This document shows, piece after piece, positions 50,601 through 60,100 of a stretch of DNA of 64,000 nucleotides (positions are counted from its first letter, which is position 1; every line of letters begins with the position of its first letter). This DNA is from Ancistrus triradiatus (taxonomy: Eukaryota; Chordata; Actinopteri; Siluriformes; Loricariidae): positions 62,001 through 126,000 of the forward strand of contig JAJAGP010000360.1 of the NCBI GenBank assembly GCA_025084515.1. The letters run 5' to 3'. A program made the position numbers and the translations under genes. The notes below the pieces were generated by a model. That model made no database searches. It had not been told where the DNA came from and saw only the letters and a list, made by a program, of their open reading frames with translations.

Positions 50601-53235
50601 AACCAACACTGTGCCAGGAACCAAACACAACTCCATAAGTAATAATAATAATTCTCTGTTCTGTGATGGACGGGCGCTGTTACTGCTTTGCTGTAAAGTA
50701 TGAGCCGTTTTAATTCTTCGATCTGTTTTAAATAATATAAATAATGATGATGGATGGGATTGGGAAAATAAGGGCAGTAGATGTTGTTCTGAATGGCTTT
50801 TAACCCTCTGCTTACAGCCTGCACTTTATTTTATGCACTGATTAATTAGGAGGTTAACAAACCTGATCATGATCTAACCCGAGATACTTCATGAAGAAAA
50901 CCTTGTCCTTTAGTTTTGCTTTAAGTTCCCTCTGTGTAATTCTGGTCTAAAATTAATCTATGCGATCAGATTAAGGAGTTTCAGTGTTTCCAAAACATGT
51001 GAAATGCTTTAGATTGATGTTCCGCTGCTCTCCTCACACTGCTCGATCTAATTAGATCCCTCCAGAAGAAACGAGCCCAGCTCCTGGCTGAGGATCCATG
51101 TGTGTAATTGATGCCACTCGAGCTTGTTTACTGCACACTTAAACCTTCTGAAGCGGCCTCGTGTCATGCCAGCGTGCCCACTGTATACGGACTGAAGAGC
51201 TACCGCGGGAAATCAAAGCTTCCTCAATCAGCATAATTGGTCTAAAGGAGACCGGGCTCGGCTTGGGTCCACAGCCCAATGACAAGGTGCCGTGCGGCAG
51301 ATTTTAACGAGGCCTGTCTGAGAGACGCATCGAATAAAGAAGCACCAGGGAATTTACTGAAGCAGAACTGTGGTGAAAAATGACCGGGGTTCTGCGAGGT
51401 GACAGAGCCGCACTATAGTACCAGAGAAGAGGAATAACGCTAGTGACAAATCAGCTAATTTCCTGCTAGCATAGGTGTCGACGGCGCAGTCCAAACCATT
51501 CAGCGCAGGTCCGAGCAAGGTCAGCGACGTACGGAGGGATTAGATCCAGAAAAGCAACGTTCCAATGCAGCGTCTGATGATCGTATCAAACACTATCAGA
51601 GAGGCTCGAATTTATGGTGAATCTCCACCGGCGTGATGGACGGGGCCGAGCTTCAAAAACGTTCAGGGGGCAAACTGAATTACGTAACACAAGATTCAAC
51701 ATGGAGTCACGAAATCCAGGAGCGAGAGAGATAGAGGGTGACAGACACAGACTGATAACGAAGAAAAAACGTATTATAGACAGGGTTTTAGGCTCTGTTT
51801 CTATCCAGGATTTCTTTTTTCTCCCAGTGATTCCATGACTTTTTTTGGTTTTGTTCTGGTTGTAGATTTTTTTTGGATCTCTGTGACAGTAGTGCTGACC
51901 TTACACCAAACCACTTTAAGAGAGTTCCCAAAAATGTCGAAATAAAATCCTGAGAGTGTCTCTGAGTGTTAGTGTTCTCTTTAGCATGCATTGCTTTCTT
52001 TCTTTCTTTCTTCCTTTTTCTTCTTCCTTTCTTTCTCTCTTCTTTACTCTGTAGCATTCATTTCTTTCTTTCTTTCTTTCTTTCTTTCTTACTTTCTGTC
52101 TTTCTGTTTTCTTTTCTATTTAGCATTCATTTCTTTATTTCATTTTCTTTCTTCTTTATTCCTTTCTTTCATCTTTTCTCTTTAGCATGTATTACCTGCT
52201 TTCTTTCTGTCCTTCTTTCTTTTTCCTTCTTCCTTTCCTCCTTTCTTTTCTTTCTTTCTTCTTTTCTTTCTTTTTTCCTTTCTCTTTAGCAGACATGACT
52301 TTCTTCTTTATTTCTTTCTTTCCGTCTTTCTTTGTCTTTCTTTTCTCTTTAGCATTAATCTTTTGGTTCTTTCGTTCTATTTTCTCTGTCTGAGTTGGGT
52401 GGAAGCTTTGACGTCTTGTGTTCATCTCTGTGACCGCTGCCCCACAGCCCAGTGGCATTGCTTTACACCATGCATTGAGTGTGATGAGCAGTTCTTATGG
52501 AGCTTCTGAGCCGCTGCTGTTCACAGACGTTACGGTAACAGCAGAGAGGTGGATCCATAGTGGAGTTATGTCTCGTTATTGTCTGTAATGAGGATTTATA
52601 GACTGTGGTAGATCTCTTCGATCCTGCAGACGTGAGTTTAGTGCATACGTGTCTCCTCTCCGTGTCAGATGTAGCTGTTTACTGGATGCAGACGTCTTGT
52701 TTTAGATTAAAATATCCTCATTAATACACTGTTCCACGCTCAGACGCCCCAGAGCTGGATGCTGAATGAAGTTTGTCTCACGGTGACAAAGCGTGGATCG
52801 GAGACGCCCGAGCGGGCCTCGTTCACACCTGCGAGAGGCAGCTGGATCTGTTCTCGGCTTGTTTGCCGAGGTGGAGGTTCACGCTGGCACCGATAATTAC
52901 TCAAGAGGGAGCGCCAGTCGAGCGTCACTCATCTCCGGCGTCCTCAGAGGATCGGCTTCACGCTACAGCAGCTCAGAATCGAATATTACAGCTCATGCTT
53001 GATGTCATTACCGTCGCCCCGCGCCTGTTACATAACACAACGGAATATGGATTTTACATTTGAACTCTCGGACGGGTTTTAAAGGAACCCGAGTGCGAAT
53101 AAACGTATCAGTGGCTACACACGAGGGAAAGCACAGATACAGCCATGCAGTGCTCTGTTTAAGCTTCCACCTGTAAAAGTAAAGTTCTTGCTTTAATACT
53201 GAAAAACTTTTAAAGTATTTTTAAAAAGTTTTGAC

Positions 53236-53274
<39 letters not shown>

Positions 53275-54507
53275 AAGGTGCAGAACTCGTCCTACCACTG
53301 TGGAGACCCAAAGTTACGTCCCAATCCAGGGTCGAGACATTAGCCTAGGAAAGGGGTACACCTGCCTTTATTAGGTACACCTGTTGACCAGCTCATTAAG
53401 GCAATTATCTAATCAGCCAATCACACAGCAGCATGTCTAACCTTGAATCAGGTGGGCTACAGGAGCAGATGAACTTTGCATGGTCTGATGAGACTCCATT
53501 TCTGCGTATTTTCTTTTATATTATTTGTATATTGTTTTTACTTTGTTTTTTCATTTTTCTTTCTACTATCATTCTAGTTTGTATTCCCCTTTATTTTTTT
53601 GCTCTTTCAATTAGATTAGCTGTCATTCATTTTCTTTTATCTTTCCTTCTTTTATATTTTTTCTTGATGATGTTATCCTGTTGTTATTTGCCTGGTGGTA
53701 TATGGTGTGGGGGGTATTTTCTGGGCACACTTTATAACAACGGAGCATGTTTTAAACCCCACAGCCTGCCCGTGTATTGTTGTTGACCATGTGCACCCCA
53801 TATGGCGACAGTGTACCATCTTCTGATAGATAATTTCAGCAGAGTAACGCTCCATGTCCCAAAGCTCAAATCATTTTCAACTGGCATTTTGGGATGTAGT
53901 GTAGCAACTGCATTATGATATCATGGTAATTCAGATTTTAAAAAATTCTCTGAGGAACGTTTCCAGCACCTTGTTGAATCAATGAAGAACTAAGTCAGGT
54001 CAAGTCAGATTTATTTATATAGCGCTTTTTACAATGGAGCATTGTCTCAAAGCAACTTTACAATTTTAGATTATCTCCTAATATCTACGTCTAATCCTAA
54101 ATTGAGCAAGCCTAGGGCGACAGTGGCAAGGAAAAACTCCCTAAGCGTAAGTAAGAACTAAGGCAGATCTGAAGACAGAAGGGGTCCATGGTGTACCTAA
54201 CACAGTGTCCTGTGAGTGTATATAGGTTTTCGCGTTATCCTTTTTCTATTCTAACACCTTAACCCTAGTTTAGGACATAATATTGGGGCTCAACAGTGGT
54301 GAGATAGTGAGATAGTTTATGTAGCGTGCTGCAGATATAAAACGATGCTGCCTGGCAATGTGTTCTGCATTAATCCTGGTTTTTATACATAACAGAACAA
54401 AACCATTTCCTAAAACAGTTTAAGTTTTTTGCAGAAGTTCTAAATCAGACACGCTGGTGTTATTATTCCCTCAGAGTAAGTTATATATGAATAGAGAACA
54501 TATTGCA

Positions 54508-54578
<71 letters not shown>

Positions 54579-55520
54579 AATATATATATATATTTATATC
54601 ATTGATAACAAGCAGTGGATCCTCCGTCCTGCAACCTCCTCCACGCTTCTGGCTCTGCTCTTGCTTTTCTTTCTATGCTTCTTTGGCTCAGATTCAGTGT
54701 CACAACTAAAATACCAGAAATACCAGTTCTGGGAGTCCATCATGGGAACCAGTAGAGGGCGCTAGGATGTGGCATGGTAATTTTGAGCTTGATTTGCCTG
54801 GAGGAAACCTGAAGAGAACATACCAAACTACCTTCTGGGGCATCTGTATAAACACTAGCAGGTGGTATTAGTGCTGCACAGCTCAATGGACAAGGGTTCA
54901 AACCTCAGACACCGAGGACGAGGTTTGTCTTGCCAGTTTGTGATTCTGTCTCATCTTTCTTTCACCCTTCTAAAAACACGGAACTAAAAGACCCCAGGTG
55001 CATGTAGCACAAGGTTGGCACCATGGTTGGCACAGTGGTTAGAACTGTCACTTCAAAGCTCAAGACACCCAGGTTCAAGTCTCTCTGGAGTTTGCTGGGT
55101 TCGTCCCACTTCTTAAGATGTATTAATGTCTCTAAAGTGTCCCAATGAGACTGAGTGTGTGCCCTGTGCTGGACTGGCACCTTGTCCAGAGTTGGCACAG
55201 GACTCCAACCCCTCCCTTAACCTTCCAGTCTGTAGTCCAGAATCTTAACCACCGATCGGAAAATATCGGGACTAAACATGATGATCAGCTTCTTCCTTCT
55301 GCCTGCAGCCTCCATGTATATTAATTCAGTGTTTAGTTATTATTTACTGATTGTTATATTTATATTTAAGCATAAACAAACTGTGAGAACAACTCAGAAC
55401 ACACACGGTTCTAGATATGGGCTGCAGAACGGACGTTATTAATATTAGTACTTAACTAAAAGTGTTTGCTTATTGCAGAAAGTTACAGTCGGACGTGGGT
55501 GATGAGCGAGTGTCCTCATG

Positions 55521-55588
<68 letters not shown>

Positions 55589-55747
55589 GCAGTTGGATGG
55601 CAGAGATGCCAGGCTAGTCCAGGTGGCACTGACACATGGTTTGTAGATGCTGCCATGAACACGGTGAGATGCCAGGAAGATCCATTTCACACCGACAACA
55701 ACGGACTGTCCACCTCAGAATCCTTCCTCGGGGTATTCCACCATCAT

Positions 55748-55787
<40 letters not shown>

Positions 55788-57140
55788 GCACCGTCCTGAG
55801 CTCAGCCCTCCATCAGACTCTGAGGTAGAGATAAATATTTATCTGTGCAGGAGCTGGTGGGTGTACATCGGCGTCTCCCTGCTGCAGTTCAGTCAATAAT
55901 AAAATTCCAACTCGCTTTCTGATTAACTGCAGCCTGGCAGGAGTCGGGGATAAGGAGGGAGGGGCTCCTGCTTTAGGATGATCTTCCTCAGGTTACAGAT
56001 TCTCACAGCATGTTTGAGATCTGCCACACTTTTATTAATCCTTTCCTTATTTGAGCGTTGATTTGGGTTTGGGTCTTGATTCCATTCCGTAATGTTTCTG
56101 TACAACCCTAAAGAAATTCCACCATGCTTTTACACCTGCTTGTCCTGTTCCGGATCACACCTGGCTGGGTGGCACCACTGCGAGTCGAACCCAGGTCAAT
56201 GTGCCTCCATATTGCCCAGGTAAGATTAACATCATTATTCCAGACGTCCCATTGGTGGTTGTAGTACTCTAGTGGAACATCGTTGAAATTCTAGACTATT
56301 GATCACAAGGTTGAAGGTTCAAGTGCCAAAATGCCACTGCTGGCTGCAACCCTCAGATGCTTGTAATGTATGATGCGAGATTGTATAAATCGAAATCTAA
56401 ATGCACTGAATGCAAACTTTAGTAGTTGTTCACTGATCCAAAACATGTCCAGTACATTTCTTAATAAAATATTTAATAAAACAGAATTTTAAGATTGAGC
56501 AACATGTTGGCATTCGACTTTATATGCAAATACAGGATGGAAGTAGGTGGAATCTTTTGCTGCAGGGGTGTTATTAATAATGTTTTAAGTGATTAAGCAT
56601 TTAAAACAACCTGCTTGAAACGGTGATTCTTGAGCACATGTGTTCGAATCTCAGGTGGTACATCCAGTGCCAAGGTTATGTGATACATTTATGATGCCCT
56701 GTGCGTACCTCTGCCTGCACCCATTGAATTTCAGGATAGCTTTAAAGCTTTTGTTTTGTTTTTACGTGTTATCCACTGTTCTTGGTCGTGGTCATGGTGC
56801 TCCGGTGCCAACGCTCGGACTGAAATATTGATTGTGCATTTATTTAAATGTATTCTCCTGACACAAGACCAAGTCCTTCATGATTTCTAATTTCATGTTA
56901 TGGCTCATCTTTGGATTCTGATTAAACCCTTTCATTAAATCTTCATAAAGTTCTGATGCCATGTCCGGGTGTGTGAGTGTGTTGTTACAATTCGTTTGAG
57001 ATTCTCAGACTAATTTCAGTTTCCTCTTATTCTGGAGGGTCTCTGATTGCGGTGCTCAGTTTGTGTAACGTTTAGAAAGCTTGCTGGTGGCCAAAACACT
57101 CCACCATCCTCTCCATCTTCATCTGATTTAATTAACCACG

Positions 57141-57178
<38 letters not shown>

Positions 57179-60100
57179 TCACCCAGAGCTCTGTTCTCCA
57201 GCTCAGAGCATTCTTAATTATTCAATAAAGATATCTAAAGAACAAAATATGATCTTAAAACAAAAAAGTCCTGTCTGATCGAATCAAAATCAAATTTGAT
57301 TTACACAGAGGCAGAGATTCAGGGTGTAAAAAAATCCTACAAAATAACCAAACTCATTTTAATATCAATAATTAAACAGCTTTAGTATTGACTTTAATCT
57401 CAGCCTTGTGACTGCCAGCAGGGGGCGCAATGGCGCTGTCTTTATTCTCTGTATGTTATTAATTAATACAGATATATAGTGTAACGTTTGCTAAGCCTCT
57501 TAGTATTGTCTTGTTGATTTTAGTTTTATCGTATTAAGTCTTAATCTTTATCTGGATTGTTCATCTTAGTCTTGTCAGTTATACTTATTAAAACACAAAG
57601 CATTATGGGTAAATGTTTAAGTGCTTTCTAAGCAGTTTGCATCTGTTTTTTGTCAGGGCCCGCCTCGCCACGTTTTCGCTCGCTCTCGTCCACGTGCATT
57701 TGTTTATGTTTTGGAGTGCGCCGTGCTTGTGTGTTGTGCTGTGCTTCCCTTGCAGATCTACTGGCTGCCTCACGCCACTTCCAATCTCCACCCCGCCCTT
57801 CAGACCGGTTCAGAATCTCCACTCATCGCCCGCCTGCCATAAAGTTCAGGACCACGCAGCCATGGATCGATAGATCGTCTTCGCACGTTCTCTGGTACAC
57901 ATACTGTAGCTTATGAGCTTAGACTACGTTGTCTTGCACCTGGCCTCGTTCGTGCTCCGTAGCATTGCTACGATTTAGCTTAGCCATTAGCATAGTCTAG
58001 TCTAGCCTAGTCTAGTCCTGTTAGAGGAGCCTGAAGGCATGCAGCTGGGTCACACCAAGTTAACCCCCCCGTGAATGGATCATCTGGTCATCTGTTTTCC
58101 TCTTGCCCGTTGCACCCAAAAGGGTCAGCTCGTCAGTAGACCTGAGGGCCTTGACGAGCACCACACCAAGACCCCCACAGCAACGCCAATCCTCAGTCCT
58201 GCTGCCTGCAACAGTGTACCTTCCTGGGACCACACGCACCTTGGAGGCCCTCGTTGATTCTGGGGTGGAGGACAAATTGATGGACCAGGGTCTTGCCTTG
58301 GAGTTGGGTGCCCAGCTGGAAGCACTGGAGGCCCAGAGGCGAGCCTATGTGCTGAATGACAAGCTTATGGCCAACATCACCTATTGGACGCTCCCCTTTC
58401 TCCATCCGCCCTATTCCCCCATTCCCCAGAACCACCACGACGTTCTGGCCTTCTCCATTGTCCAGATCCCCAAGACTCCCCTGGTTCTTGGATTCCTGTG
58501 GCTGGCTCTCCATATTTCCACTATAGATTGGATTTTGGGGAAGGTCTTGGGGTGGAGCAAAGCCTGCCACCAGAGCTGCTTGAGTTCGGCCATCCCCCCC
58601 ATCCAGGAACTCGTCGCGCTCTTCTCGACCCAAGGAACCCATGGACCTCACCTAGGTGTCGCGACAATACCATGACCTCAGGGCGGTCTTTGACAAGGAC
58701 CAGGCCAAGAGCCTCCACACCACCCCTACGACTGCTCCATTGACTTCATGGAGGAGTACATTTTGGAGTCCATGTCAGCAGGACTCATTATTCCTTCGTC
58801 CTCTCCCCTTGGAGCCACTTTTTTTTTTCGTTGCCAAGAATGGCGGATCCCTCATACCCTGCATCGATTTCCGTGGCCTCAAGGCCATAACCAAGCGAAA
58901 CAGGTACCCTCTTCCTTTGATTGTTTCTGCCTTTGATCTCTTCCAGGGAGCCTCTGTGTTCTCAAAGTAGGACCTACACAACGTATACCACCTTGTTCTC
59001 ATCAAGAGTGGCGATGAGTGGAAAACGGCGTTTAACACCCCACTGGGCCACTTAGAGTACAAGGTCATGCCCTTTGGGCTTACTAATGCTCCGTCTATTT
59101 CTCAAGCACTAGTTAATGATGTACTGAGAGATTACCTTCACCATTTTGTGTTTGTCTACCTAGACGACATTTTGATTTTTTGCACGTTCTCTGGTACACG
59201 TAGCTTATGAGCTTAGACTACGTTGTCTTGCACCTTGCCTCGTTCGCGCTCCGTAGCATTGCTACGATTAGCTTAGCCATTAACCTAGTCTAGTCTAGCC
59301 CTGTTACCTTCGTTTGTTCTCGGCTCTCAGGCCATTTTGTTTTCCATGTTTTCGCGCCACGTTTTCTGCCTCCCCTAGAACCATCTGCTCCTGCTTTATC
59401 ATCTCGGACTTACCACCACCTTTCAACGTTCCTCAGCCTGAGAAGCCAGCCATGCACTGCTGCCGCACTGCCTTTGGTTTTCTTTGTCATTCTCACTGTC
59501 GCTTGTTTTTGTTTTTTCATTATTTAGCTCTATACCCAGACCTAGCTACTTCTCCGACTGGGTTTATAATTCTACGATAAATTCATTTCCATTTAGACCT
59601 TTGTCTAGTCTGTCTTTTGGGCTGCAACTTAAGGTTCCTGGATAATTTGGGGATCCCTTTGGGGATCTGTACCACTCATAACAGTTTTACTGTTTGTAAC
59701 AGATATTTATAATAAGCTTTCTGTTTTTATAATAATCACCAACATGTACACAAATAAGATTTAACAAGCCGTCACATAACACTAACACAACTCTGAGATC
59801 TGCATTTATTGGCTTTTAAATAAACAAGTTACCAAAAATAAATCATCTAGTAAAGATTATTAGTCACTTTTTTTAAAACAATGAATCCAAGACCTGTTCT
59901 AGGTCAAAGTATTTATTTCTGTATCGCCTTTTTGCGATGGAGCATTGTCTCAAAGCAGCTTCGCAGTTTTCTACTATCCTCTAATATCTAAGTCCAATCC
60001 CAAACTGAGCCTACAGTGACAGTGGCAAGAAAAATTCAAAAACGTTATAAGGAAGAAGTCTTGTTAGGACCAAGACTCAAAAAGAAACCCGACCTGCTTA

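Larger units (their letters stand above)
57651..59690 (+). mobile_element. Ty3/gypsy-type retrotransposon remnant with flanking direct repeats
   Basis: It holds a 5' CpG-rich stretch (57651-57880), a direct repeat (57883-58023), protease and RT remnants (58098-59178), a second copy of the direct repeat (59182-59306) and a 3' stretch to about 59690. Gag, RNase H and integrase are missing. Direct repeats close to both sides of the pol fragment suggest LTR parts, but the sequences outside them differ, so the exact element boundaries are unclear. Confidence 0.7.

Noticed and set aside
51966..52393. Phe/Leu/Ser-rich plus-strand ORFs resembling membrane proteins
   Set aside because: They are translations of the (CTTT)n satellite in the intron.
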